Positions 24,038-31,987 of a stretch of 64,000 nucleotides of DNA are shown piece by piece. The DNA is from Verrucomicrobiota bacterium. GTDB lineage: Bacteria; Verrucomicrobiota; Verrucomicrobiia; Opitutales; Opitutaceae. Below the pieces are notes generated by a model. The model was not told the DNA's origin. It made no database searches and was given only the letters and a program-made list of their open reading frames with translations. Made by a program: the position numbers and the translations under genes. The stretch's first letter is position 1; each line of letters starts with the position of its first letter. The DNA lies in assembly GCA_023443455.1 (NCBI GenBank), contig JAEZUE010000067.1:1-64000 (forward strand), in the 5' to 3' direction.

Positions 24038-25608
24038 GGTTGGGCGCTTTCGAAGCTGACGAGTTGGGGCAGGCGGCGATGCAGGGCGGCGAGGGCGTCG
24101 TCGTAGTCGAGGACGCCGGTGAGGGTGATGCCGAGCACGCGTTGGCCGAGGTTGCGGTTGCCGGCCAGCACGGAGGCGAGGCGTTCGTCGGCTGCGACCT
24201 GGCGGTAGTCGAGCTGTTCGCCGCTGGCCGAGGGGCGCTCCTCGACGAGGCCGTGGAAGACGTAGAAGCGGGTGCCGGCGCGTTCGAAGATGTAGGTGCG
24301 GAACGGGATGGTGAGTTCGCCGATACGCAGGGGGACGATGCCGCGGTTTTCGACCAGATTGAGGCCGGCGGCGGGGAAGCAGACGGTGGGGTAGTGGGAA
24401 CCGGCGAGGAATTTGGAGACGCGGCCCGGGTCCCAGCGCAGGAAGAACGACTGCCAGCGCACGCCGTCGGGATCGGTCCAGGCGCCGCGTTCGCCGGCGG
24501 TGAATTTGAGCAGCTTGACGGTGCGCTCGTCGAACTCGGTGGCGCGGAAGTCGGGGGTGGCGCGCGGCCAGGCGATGTGCCAGCGCAGGGGCGGCGGGAG
24601 CTTGGCCTCGTGGTGGCCGTACCAGGCGCGGGTGGCGAGCTCGCCGCCGAGCAGGCCGGCGAGCAGGAGGGCGAAGGGGGCGATGGCGAGGCGGGGGGTG
24701 GCGAGCAGCGAGGCGCCGGGGCCGCCGGCGAGGGCGCGGGGGCGGTTGCCGCGGGCGACCAGCGCGGCCAGGCCCCAGAGCCCGGCGATGCAGCCGATCA
24801 TCACGAAGTTGCCCATCGGGTCGTGCCAACTCTCGAGCGCCGCGGGGCCCTGGTCGCCGGCGACGTAGGTCAGGGTGATCGTGCGCGCCATGTTCAGGAG
24901 GAAGGCGACGACGAAGCTGGAGCCGACCAGCAGGATGCGGCGCAGGGTGCGCAGGCGGTAGAACTCGCCGAGGAAGAGCGACATCATGAACGCGGTCTGG
25001 AGGGAGCGGATACCGCTGCAGGCCTCCTCGACGTCGACGAGCGTGCGCCCGATCGCGATGGTGTTGCCCTGGGCGATCGCGGGGATGCCGCAGAGCGAAA
25101 GCCCCTCGGCGCTGAACTGGGTGTTGAGGTGCATGAGGCCCTGGGTGAAGGCCTCCTCGGCCCACACCGGCCAGGGCAGCGCGGTGAGGGTGAAGGCGAG
25201 CGGGAAGGCGAAATGCCACGCCCAGCGCCAGCCGCCCCAGGCGGCGAGCACGGCGCCGGTGCAGGCGATGGCGGCGGCGGCCATCATCCAGTTGATCCGC
25301 ACCCAGTCGGGGTTGGCCTCGTGGATCACGCGCAGCGGAATCAGAAACAGGGCGGCGAGCGCGGGCACCGCGGCGGCGATCCAGGGTACGGCCCGCCCGA
25401 GCGGGGCGGCGGCGTCGCGCAGCCGCTCGAAGAGCAGGTAGCCGGCCAGGGCGGGGATGGCCCAGCCGTAGCTATAGAGCGGATTCACGCGCCACTCGAG
25501 GCTTTGCTGGGCCCAGACCACGAGCCAGAGCGAACCCAGGCCCGCGGCGACGGCGAGCAGGTCGGGGCGGGAGCGGAGGCGGGAGAAGGTGCTGCCGGCG
25601 GAGGTCAT
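24034..25608 (-). CDS. Exosortase fused to EpsI domain
   Basis: This 524-residue protein joins an eight-helix exosortase (residues about 15-300) to a periplasmic EpsI-type domain (about 320-520). The predicted catalytic residues are present: Cys197 in EEACSGIRS, Arg242 in LLNMARTITL and His262 in SWHDPMGN. Exosortases cleave C-terminal PEP-CTERM-like tails and attach the protein to a glycan or lipid, and EpsI partners are found only in such loci. None of the secreted proteins in this window ends with a PEP-CTERM or VPDSG-type tail, so the target lies elsewhere. An ATGA overlap couples it to the beta-barrel gene. Confidence 0.88.
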   Translation of the reverse strand: MTSAGSTFSRLRSRPDLLAVAAGLGSLWLVVWAQQSLEWRVNPLYSYGWAIPALAGYLLFERLRDAAAPLGRAVPWIAAAVPALAALFLIPLRVIHEANPDWVRINWMMAAAAIACTGAVLAAWGGWRWAWHFAFPLAFTLTALPWPVWAEEAFTQGLMHLNTQFSAEGLSLCGIPAIAQGNTIAIGRTLVDVEEACSGIRSLQTAFMMSLFLGEFYRLRTLRRILLVGSSFVVAFLLNMARTITLTYVAGDQGPAALESWHDPMGNFVMIGCIAGLWGLAALVARGNRPRALAGGPGASLLATPRLAIAPFALLLAGLLGGELATRAWYGHHEAKLPPPLRWHIAWPRATPDFRATEFDERTVKLLKFTAGERGAWTDPDGVRWQSFFLRWDPGRVSKFLAGSHYPTVCFPAAGLNLVENRGIVPLRIGELTIPFRTYIFERAGTRFYVFHGLVEERPSASGEQLDYRQVAADERLASVLAGNRNLGQRVLGITLTGVLDYDDALAALHRRLPQLVSFESAQP

Positions 25609-25664
25609 GGGACGAGGTGGGGGTTGCGAGGAGCTTCCGGGTTCCAACTGCCAACGGTGCGGGC

Positions 25665-27848
25665 TCAGGCCTTGGTCTCCTGCTCGCCGTAGGCCTTGTA
25701 GTAGTCCTTCCCGTAGGCGCCGTAGCCGTCGTAGTCGTAACTGAGCACGCGGGACCGGGGGAGTTGGTTGAGGACGACGCCGAGCACGGCGGCGCCGGTG
25801 GCCTCGAATTTGGCGAGTGTCTTTTTGACGATGCTGCGGCGGACGGTGGCGAACTTCGTCACATAGACGACCTCGGCGGCGTGGCGGGCGAGAAGGAGCG
25901 CATCGGGGAAGACGGAGGAGGGCGGCGTGTCGATGATGACGATGTCGAACGAGCGCTTGAGGCGGTCCATGAAGGGCGAGGCGGCGAGGCGTTCGATGAT
26001 CTCGGTGGGCTTCTTCACGGCGCCGCCGGCGGTGAGCAGGTGCAGGTTGGGCGAGAGCAGGCGGATGCCGAGGTCCTCCTCGTCGGCGGCGGCGAGGTCG
26101 GGCAGGGTGTGGGTCTGGGCCCAGCGCAGGATGCCGCGGTCGTTGGGCAGCGCGAAGAGCCGGTGCAGCGAGGGGCGGCGGAAATCGCAGTCGACGATCA
26201 GCGTGCGGCGCCCGTGGGCGGCGAAGACCGCGGCGAGATTGGAGGAGGTGACGCTCTTGCCCTCGCCGGGGATGGAGCTGCTGACGAGCAGGATCTTCGG
26301 GCTGGGAACGGGGCTGCGCAGTTCGATCTCGCTGTAGAGGCCGCGGTAGACCTCGGTGAGCGAGTCGTCGACGGCGTCGCGGAAGACGGTGGCGTGCTGG
26401 TGGGCGGGGATGTTGCGGAAGAGGCGCACGCCGGCCAGCAGCGGGGTGCCGAGCTTGTCCTCGACGTCGAGGGCGGACTTGATCCGGGTGTCGAGAAGTC
26501 CGATACCGATCGGGAGGCCGAGGAGGAGGAAGAGGCCGAGGGCGGCGGCCTTGGCGGCGATCTGGCTCTTGGAGCGGTTGATCGGGGTGCTGGGGATGTA
26601 GGCCCGGTCGAAGACCTTGATGTTGGTGTTCTCCATCTGCGCCGAGATGTTGGCGTCGTTGAGCCGGTTCATGATGGCGCGGTAGGTGTCCTGCTTGGTG
26701 CGGGCGTGCTCCTCGAGGAATTTGTAGTCGACGGAGATCTGGTCGAGCTTGCGGGCGTCGGCCTCGGCGGCGGCGAGTTCGGTCTTGAGCTTGGCGACGT
26801 ATTCCTCGGCGAAGGCGGTGCGGCTGCGCAGTTCGGCGACGGCGAGCTCGAGGTCGGCGGCGAGTTTGCGGCGGGCGGTGGCGAGCGCGAGGGTGTTGTC
26901 CTTCATGCGCGGGTGCTCCTCGAGGTAGCGTTCCTCCATCATGCGGCGGGCGGCCTCGAGTTCCTCGATCTGGGCGCGGGTGGCGGCGATGCTGCCGAAG
27001 CTGTTGATGAAGTTCACCTCCTGGAGGTTGCGGCCCGCCCCGAGGTAGGTGTCGACCTTGCCGAGCTGGGCCTGGAGGTTGACGAGGTTGACCTGGGCCT
27101 GGACGAGGGACTCGCCGAGGGAGGCGACCTTCTTGAGCACGACGTTCTGGTTCTCGCCGAGGGAGGCCATGTTGTAGCGGGCGCGGTACTGCTGGAGGTT
27201 GCGCTCGGCCTCCTCGACCTCGTTCCGCGTATCCTCGGCCTGGTTGCGCAGGAAGACGATGGCGGAGTTGGTGCCGGTCATCGCCAGGTCGATGTTGAAG
27301 TCGATGTATTTGCGGGCGTAGCGGTTGGCGATGAGGGCGGCGGCCTCGGGGTCGCGATGGGTGACGACGATGCCCATGATCGTGGTGCCCTTGCGGGCGT
27401 AGACCTTGACGCGGGGCACGAGGATGGAGGCGATGGCGGGGGGCGGGGCGGCGGGCCGCTCGGGGTCGCGGTAGGGGCGTTGGATCTTTTCGACTTCGTC
27501 GGGGCCGAACGAGGCCTGGAGGGCCTCGAAGAAGGTCTGGCTGCGTATCTGTTCGAGATGGACGTTGAGTTCGACGTCGCGGGTGACGGAGGTGTCGACG
27601 ACGGCCTGGACGGGGAGCACCTTGTTCTGGCGGGTCTCGAACAGCAGCGAGGCCTCGGTCTGGTAGACGATCTCCGGCGTGGGTTGGAGCAGGACGAACC
27701 CGACGATGGCGGGCACGGCGACGAGGGCGCCGATCCACCAGCGTTCGAGGAACATGCGCCAGAGATCGCGCGGATGCACGGAGAGCCCGGCGGGCGAGGG
27801 CGGGGCGCCCTTGGCGGGGCGGCGGGTGGAGGATTGGGCGGAGGACAC
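25665..27848 (-). CDS. wzc: Wzc-type chain-length regulator with BY-kinase domain
   Basis: This 727-residue inner-membrane protein controls polymer length. A Wzz domain begins near residue 25 with a transmembrane helix (about 38-54), a long periplasmic coiled coil spans 190-400 and a second helix lies at about 433-452. The tyrosine-kinase domain follows: Walker A SIPGEGKS (525-532), Walker A' IVDCDFRRP (551-559) and Walker B VIIDTPP (637-643). The C-terminus YDYDGYGAYGKDYYKAYG is the autophosphorylated tyrosine cluster. Start is GTG at 27848. Wza lies just upstream. Confidence 0.92.
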   Translation of the reverse strand: MSSAQSSTRRPAKGAPPSPAGLSVHPRDLWRMFLERWWIGALVAVPAIVGFVLLQPTPEIVYQTEASLLFETRQNKVLPVQAVVDTSVTRDVELNVHLEQIRSQTFFEALQASFGPDEVEKIQRPYRDPERPAAPPPAIASILVPRVKVYARKGTTIMGIVVTHRDPEAAALIANRYARKYIDFNIDLAMTGTNSAIVFLRNQAEDTRNEVEEAERNLQQYRARYNMASLGENQNVVLKKVASLGESLVQAQVNLVNLQAQLGKVDTYLGAGRNLQEVNFINSFGSIAATRAQIEELEAARRMMEERYLEEHPRMKDNTLALATARRKLAADLELAVAELRSRTAFAEEYVAKLKTELAAAEADARKLDQISVDYKFLEEHARTKQDTYRAIMNRLNDANISAQMENTNIKVFDRAYIPSTPINRSKSQIAAKAAALGLFLLLGLPIGIGLLDTRIKSALDVEDKLGTPLLAGVRLFRNIPAHQHATVFRDAVDDSLTEVYRGLYSEIELRSPVPSPKILLVSSSIPGEGKSVTSSNLAAVFAAHGRRTLIVDCDFRRPSLHRLFALPNDRGILRWAQTHTLPDLAAADEEDLGIRLLSPNLHLLTAGGAVKKPTEIIERLAASPFMDRLKRSFDIVIIDTPPSSVFPDALLLARHAAEVVYVTKFATVRRSIVKKTLAKFEATGAAVLGVVLNQLPRSRVLSYDYDGYGAYGKDYYKAYGEQETKA

Positions 27849-27912
27849 GGTGGGAATGCTTGGGTGGTGCGAGTTGGCGGACGGACCGGACAGGGCGACC
27901 GCGCTTGGGACA

Positions 27913-28554
27913 CTAGAACAGGCGTTCGGGAATCCAGATACGGTCGCCGGGGTGGATCGGGAATTCCTTCGGGGTGTTGGGACCGGCGCCGCGACGGGTG
28001 AGCATCGCCTCGACGTTGAGCTCGACGGTGGTCTCGCGGCCGTCGGTGTCGACGCGGGTGATCTTCACGGCGTCGGATTTGGCGGTGGGCAGGAAGCCGC
28101 CGGCGCGGGTGATGACGTCGGTGATGTCGAGCGTGGTCTTCTCGGGGGGGAAGGGCATCTTGCCGGGGGAGCGCACGGCGCCGAGGATCGAGAGGTCGCG
28201 TACGGAGTAGATCTGGACGTCGACGCTGACCATCGGTTGGCGGAGGATGCGTCGGTCGACGTAGAGGGCCTCGATCTGGTGCTCGGCCTCGCGCACGGTC
28301 TTTCCGGTCAGGGTGATGTCGCCGACGAGGGCCAGGCGTATCCTGCCATCGGAGTCGATTTTCTGGGAGAGGGAGAGGTCGGGTTCGCCGTAGACGCTGA
28401 CGGCGATCTGGTCGCCGACGAGGAGCTTGTAGGCCGGGTCGGTGCCGTGCGGCGGCTTCGGTTGGACCTGGGCGCCCAGCGGGTGGCCGGCGAGCGCCAG
28501 GGTGCCGACGAGGAGGGCGAGACCGGCGAGGAGGGGGAGGCGGGGGAGGCTCAT
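27913..28554 (-). CDS. wza: Polysaccharide export protein (Wza-type)
   Basis: The 213-residue secreted protein has a signal peptide (1-28, ending LGAQ) and a Poly_export domain (YKLLVGDQIAVSVYGEPDLS), followed by two SLBB-like segments (VSVDVQIYSVRDLSILGAV; FPIHPGDRIWIPERL). At 213 residues it is shorter than E. coli Wza (379), which has an extra SLBB domain and an outer-membrane helix, and it lacks a lipobox cysteine. It is a partner for the Wzc-like kinase. Confidence 0.88.
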   Translation of the reverse strand: MSLPRLPLLAGLALLVGTLALAGHPLGAQVQPKPPHGTDPAYKLLVGDQIAVSVYGEPDLSLSQKIDSDGRIRLALVGDITLTGKTVREAEHQIEALYVDRRILRQPMVSVDVQIYSVRDLSILGAVRSPGKMPFPPEKTTLDITDVITRAGGFLPTAKSDAVKITRVDTDGRETTVELNVEAMLTRRGAGPNTPKEFPIHPGDRIWIPERLF

Positions 28555-28568
28555 GGTGGCGCGGAGGT

Positions 28569-28982
28569 TCAGGAGTCGAGAGGGAGCACGATCTGGCGCA
28601 GGTGGTGGCGGTGCAGGGAGGCGAGGTTGCGGGAACGGTGCACGAGCAGGGCACCTTCCTGCTGGGCGGTGGCGGCCACGATGGCCTCGAGCAGGGACAG
28701 AGGGTTGTCGGGTTGGCCCAGCATGGCTTCGGCCTTGGCGACGATCTCGCGGGTGACGGGCAGGATGGTGACGAGCTCGTCGGCGTAGAGGTGGAACGCG
28801 CGGGCGGCTTCTTGGGCGTCGCCGACGGTGCTGGTGAGGCGGGCCTTGAGGTCGAGCAGCGCGAGGGCGGGCAGGCCGATCTCGGCGGAGTTGTCGGCGA
28901 GCAGCGCATGGACCTGTTCCGCTCCCGGTTCGTGGAAGAAATGGGCGAGCAGGGCGGAGGTGTCGAAGACGTGCGTGATCAT
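28569..28982 (-). CDS. vapC: VapC-type PIN-domain toxin
   Basis: This 137-residue protein is a PIN-domain ribonuclease. The first acidic residue is in HVFDTSALLAHFF, a glutamate lies in the central helices (KARLTSTVGDAQEA region and ADELVTILPVT), and AIVAATAQQEGALLVHRSRNL holds the last conserved part. The family cleaves tRNA or rRNA when not bound by its antitoxin. Here the final acidic position is less clear, so activity is uncertain. It overlaps vapB by four bases and ends 14 bases before wza, inside the same transcription unit. Confidence 0.82.
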   Translation of the reverse strand: MITHVFDTSALLAHFFHEPGAEQVHALLADNSAEIGLPALALLDLKARLTSTVGDAQEAARAFHLYADELVTILPVTREIVAKAEAMLGQPDNPLSLLEAIVAATAQQEGALLVHRSRNLASLHRHHLRQIVLPLDS

Positions 28983-29209
28983 GCCTCGAGTTCGGTGGAT
29001 TCCGGGACTTTGGCGTGGCCGATATACGGGCGGCCGGCGCCGAGCAGGCCGGCGGCGATGGCTTTGCGGTCGGGCAGGACGCGGACGCGGATGACGGAGG
29101 GCTGCTGGGTGGGCTGCCATTCGAGGCGGCTGCCGGGCACGATGCCCATCGCGGAGGCCAGCTTCGCGGGGATCGTGATCTGGTGTTTGCCGGTGACCGT
29201 GGTGATCAT
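28979..29209 (-). CDS. vapB: VapB-type antitoxin (AbrB/SpoVT fold)
   Basis: This 76-residue protein has an AbrB swapped-hairpin DNA-binding domain: TTVTGKHQITIPAKLASAMGI followed by PGSRLEWQP. The acidic/Gly-rich C-terminus (HAKVPESTELEA) would wrap the toxin. Its start overlaps the stop of the upstream NGN-domain gene and its stop overlaps the vapC start, so all three are translationally coupled. AbrB-type antitoxins usually repress their own promoter, so a promoter inside the upstream gene is possible. Confidence 0.85.
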   Translation of the reverse strand: MITTVTGKHQITIPAKLASAMGIVPGSRLEWQPTQQPSVIRVRVLPDRKAIAAGLLGAGRPYIGHAKVPESTELEA

Positions 29210-29661
29210 GTTGAGACGGACGGAGAGTGGGCGCTGTGCGGGGAGGGAAGCGGTGCGGACAAGCCACCGCCCTCGGCGGTGGCCCTGGCGGGGGGCGGAA
29301 CCACGGGGGTATGGTCGTCGAAGCGAAGCGGCCCGTGGCTGTCGGGGTTACTGGCGCCGAAGCGGAAATCGTCGGCCAGGGTGGCACGGGCAGAGAGGCA
29401 GCCCGGGAAGAGTGTTTCGGTGGTGATGACACGAGCTCCGCTGTGGTGGGCCCGGCGGATCCGGCACCTTGGGGCGAAGGTTTCGATGTCGGTGCGTTCG
29501 TTGAGCTGGCGGGTGGCCGCACGTTCGCGCTTGTTTCGGGCCCGGAGCCCATACCACGAAAGGCGGGCCGGAACCATCGGCTCTGCCAGGGCCCACACGT
29601 CGGCCGCGGTGGTCGACGTGGCCCCGTGGTGAAGGCTCGGGCTGGAAGTGGACGGGTTCAT
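29206..29661 (-). CDS. NusG-paralogue, NGN domain only (RfaH/UpxY-like)
   Basis: This 151-residue protein probably attaches to RNA polymerase and lets it read the long polysaccharide operon. Residues 30-110 match an NGN domain: LSWYGLRARNKRERAA, IETFAPRCRIRR and ITTETLFPGCLSARATLADDF. The usual KOW domain is missing: after residue 112 the chain is low-complexity (PPPARATAEGGG and PHSAHSPS). Similar antiterminators head polysaccharide operons in Bacteroides and Opitutaceae. The start ATG (context TTTTTCC) has no Shine-Dalgarno. It may be a truncated but functional version or a decaying gene. Confidence 0.7.
   Translation of the reverse strand: MNPSTSSPSLHHGATSTTAADVWALAEPMVPARLSWYGLRARNKRERAATRQLNERTDIETFAPRCRIRRAHHSGARVITTETLFPGCLSARATLADDFRFGASNPDSHGPLRFDDHTPVVPPPARATAEGGGLSAPLPSPHSAHSPSVST
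29260..29283 (-). promoter_or_regulatory. Hairpin with ops-like sequence upstream of vapB
   Basis: GCCACCGCC and GGCGGTGGC form a perfect 9-bp stem around a 3-base loop. Read on the minus strand the right arm continues GGCGGTGGCTTG, which differs from the E. coli RfaH-recruiting ops element (GGCGGTAGCGTG) at two positions. It lies inside the 3' part of the NusG-like gene, 51 bases before vapB. GGCGGTGGC is a common word in this GC-rich DNA, so chance is a real alternative. Confidence 0.35.
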
Positions 29662-29915
29662 GGAAAAAGTGAAATCAAGGAAACGGGCGGCTGAGTCCTG
29701 CAGAATCCCGCCTGCGAAACGGAGCAATTGGAGAACCATTCTTCCGTCGTGCTTGACGTTTTTTTTACAACCCTATGCCCGAAAACCCGATCCTTGAAAT
29801 CAGGGAAAACCTCATCGCGACTCAGGGGGAGTTGGAGCGCCGATTCCATGGGCCTGGTTGAGGCGCTTTCATGGAAATCGGCGTCGTCCGGGTTATTGGG
29901 ATGGGGTGGTCCCTA
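29662..29915. other. Spacer upstream of the polysaccharide operon
   Basis: This 254-base stretch is less GC-rich than its surroundings and must hold the promoter of the NusG-like gene. No clear -35/-10 pair can be assigned on the minus strand; a candidate area is around 29755-29785 where an A/T run and TAGGGTTGTAAAA lie. An inverted repeat of 13/14 bases (29838-29850 and 29870-29883, words CGCCGATT and AATCGGCG) separated by 19 bases may be an operator. Open frames on both strands have no recognisable domains. Confidence 0.4.
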
Positions 29916-30437
29916 TCAGGCGGGCGGGTCGCCGATCCATCGGGGCCAATCGCAGGCGGCCGCGAGGGTGGCGGCGACGCGCTCGAGATCGGCGCGGTCG
30001 CGGAGGTCGAACCGGCCGGGAGTGGGGGAGTCGAGGTCGAGCACGCCGAGTTGAAGGCCGGCCAGGCTCAGCGGGACGACGATTTCGCTGCGCGAGGCGG
30101 AGTCGCAGGCGATGTGTCCGGGAAAGTCATGGACGTCGGGCACGACGATGGTCTCGCGGCGGGCGGCGGCGGCACCGCAAACGCCTCGCCCGCGGGCGAT
30201 TCGGGTGCAGGCGGGCTTGCCTTGGAAGGGGCCGAGCACGAGCTGGTCGTCGCGCCAGAGATAGAAGCCGGCCCAGTTGAGGTCGGGTAGGCGCGTCATC
30301 AGCAACGCGGCGGTGTTGGCGAGGTTGACCAGCCAGTCGCGTTCGTCGGCGAGCAGGGCGGCGAGTTCGGCTGTCAGTTCCGTGTGGGAGGCGTCGGATG
30401 TTTCGGGAGAGGGGCGGGCCGGCTGCGGTGGGTGCAT
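29916..30437 (-). CDS. msrC: Free methionine-(R)-sulfoxide reductase (GAF domain)
   Basis: The 173-residue GAF-domain protein repairs free methionine-R-sulfoxide using disulfide chemistry. LNWAGFYLWRDDQLVLGPFQGKPAC, the conserved GVCGAAA and GHIACDSASRSEIVVPL supply the three cysteines that act in the E. coli fRMsr. The final part LAGLQLGVLDLDSPTPGRFD is also typical. It is read away from the glucokinase gene and ends 254 bases before the polysaccharide operon, with no obvious link to it. Confidence 0.88.
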   Translation of the reverse strand: MHPPQPARPSPETSDASHTELTAELAALLADERDWLVNLANTAALLMTRLPDLNWAGFYLWRDDQLVLGPFQGKPACTRIARGRGVCGAAAARRETIVVPDVHDFPGHIACDSASRSEIVVPLSLAGLQLGVLDLDSPTPGRFDLRDRADLERVAATLAAACDWPRWIGDPPA

Positions 30438-30644
30438 GGAGCCGCAGCGTAGTGTGGGGCGTTGCGCTGTCGAAACCCGATGCATCGGTCCACCGTGCGA
30501 TTCGAACGGCAGGGTGGCTTGGCTGGGCAAATGGTTTGACCTGCGGAAGCCGGGCCCAGAAATCCCCTGCGCCCAAGGCTGCCGGCGGCGATTTCGCCGG
30601 AGACTTGGGCATCCCCCCGAATCCTCCGACCAAGCAATATTCTC

Positions 30645-31688
30645 GTGAAATCCCAAGGCGTGTACATCGGCACCGACAGCGGCGCCACCACCTCGAAGAC
30701 CTGCGGCGTTTGGGCCGACGGCTCGGCCATCTCGCAGAAGCTCCGCCAAAGCTCGACCAACTCCCAGCTCGGTACCGCCGCGGTGATTGCCGGTTGGGTC
30801 GAGGGCGTTTCCGGCTTTCTCGCCGAGAACGGCCTGATGTGGTCCGACGTGCGCGCCGTGGGTCTGGCCCTGCCCGGGCCGTATCAGAGCTATGGTGTGC
30901 TCGATCGCTCGGCCAACCTGCCGGAGAGCTTCATCGGCTGGGATTTCTACAGCGACTACGCCAAGGCCCTCGAGGGCGCGGCCGGTCGCCCGGTTCCGCT
31001 CACTGTCGGCAACGACGGCAACCTCGGCGGGGTGGGCGAGGCCCAACGCGTGCGGGGCAACGAGAAGGCCTCCGTGCTCATGCTCGCCCCCGGCTCGGGT
31101 CTCGGCTGCGCCTACATCGGCCCCGACGGTCTGCCGCTCGACGGCGACACGCTCGCCGGCATGGAGGGCGCCCACATGCCCGCGCCGCTGCATCTGCTCG
31201 GTGGCGTGCGTGCGTATCCGTGTGGCTGTGGCCGCACGTGGGGCTGTGTGGAGGCGTACACGACGATTTCCGGTCTGCCGCACCTGCTCGAGGACACGCT
31301 CAAGAAGTACCCGCAGCACCCGCTCGCCACCGCGACCGGCACCCCGAAGGAGAAGGTGCTCTCCCTGCGCGGCCTCGCCCAGAAGGGCGATGCGCTCGCG
31401 CTCGAGATCTTCGACTTCCAGGCCAAGGCGATGGGCTTGCACGTGGCCAACCTCACGATGGCCCTCGACACCAAGTATGTCGTGATCGGCGGCGGTCTGA
31501 TGGATCCGGAGTCGACCACGCCGGAGTTCCGCGAACGTTACCTGCGTATCCTCACTGAAAGCGCGCTGCCGTACCTCTTCCCGGCGCAGCGCGCCTCGAT
31601 GAAGTTTGTGGCCGCCTCGCTCGGCGAACTCTCGCAGGCCATCGGCGCCGCGCTCGTCGCGCTCTACACCGCGAAGCAGAAGAGCTGA
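30645..31688 (+). CDS. ROK-family glucokinase
   Basis: This 347-residue cytoplasmic kinase probably phosphorylates glucose. It has the phosphate loop GTDSGATTSKT, the catalytic aspartate in VGNDGNLGGVGEA and a zinc site CGCGRTWGCVEAY of the ROK family. VIGGGLMDP is the adenosine loop. The usual ROK histidine of GHxxX9 is represented only by AHM. The start is GTG at 30645 with no leader ribosome site. It stands alone on the plus strand and ends at a strong terminator. Confidence 0.85.
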   Translation: MKSQGVYIGTDSGATTSKTCGVWADGSAISQKLRQSSTNSQLGTAAVIAGWVEGVSGFLAENGLMWSDVRAVGLALPGPYQSYGVLDRSANLPESFIGWDFYSDYAKALEGAAGRPVPLTVGNDGNLGGVGEAQRVRGNEKASVLMLAPGSGLGCAYIGPDGLPLDGDTLAGMEGAHMPAPLHLLGGVRAYPCGCGRTWGCVEAYTTISGLPHLLEDTLKKYPQHPLATATGTPKEKVLSLRGLAQKGDALALEIFDFQAKAMGLHVANLTMALDTKYVVIGGGLMDPESTTPEFRERYLRILTESALPYLFPAQRASMKFVAASLGELSQAIGAALVALYTAKQKS

Positions 31689-31714
31689 ACGGTAGGTCTC
31701 CGTTTCCTTTCCGA

Positions 31715-31750
31715 CGCGCCACGGCCCCAAGGTCGTGGCGCGTTTTGTTT
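31715..31750 (+). terminator. Rho-independent terminator after glucokinase
   Basis: CGCGCCACG (31715-31723) pairs with CGTGGCGCG (31734-31742), with inner GCC/GGT pairs around a CCAA loop, followed by TTTTGTTTG. This is a strong stem plus T-run on the plus strand. Confidence 0.88.
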
Positions 31751-31987
31751 GTCGGGTGCCGGGAGTGTTGGATTTCGACGGTGGGCCGCGTTGCACTCAA
31801 TACGGTCGATTAGGCGCTAGTTCATTCGCTTCTTCGGTTCCGCGTCCTCCGCGGCTCCGCGTGAGGTGGCATCGGCTCTGAGTTTGGGATCGTTCGCACC
31901 GGGAGGCGAACGGGCTGAAGGACTGCGTTGTGCAGCTGAGGCGGAGATGGATTCGCGCTGGCTGGGTCCTGCGGGGGTTGTTTCCGT
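31751..31987. other. Spacer between glucokinase and secreted proteins
   Basis: No gene is supported in this stretch. It contains a short TCCGCG array (31831-31866). Open frames crossing it are extensions of neighbouring genes or shadows. Confidence 0.6.
31831..31866. repeat. Degenerate TCCGCG array (8-9 base period)
   Basis: The word TCCGCG occurs at 31839, 31848 and 31856, with variable bases between, giving a run of about three units. The period is 9 then 8, so it differs from the 7-base arrays, but the word-with-variation style is the same. Confidence 0.45.

Noticed and set aside
24034..27738. 1234-residue minus-strand open frame joining exosortase to upstream DNA
   Set aside because: The part above 25608 is Arg/Pro-rich and is the shadow of the Wzc gene in another frame. 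The real start is the ATG at 25608.
29728..30054. Small plus-strand frame in the spacer before the polysaccharide operon
   Set aside because: No homology, no start context and it overlaps the msrC-like gene antisense.
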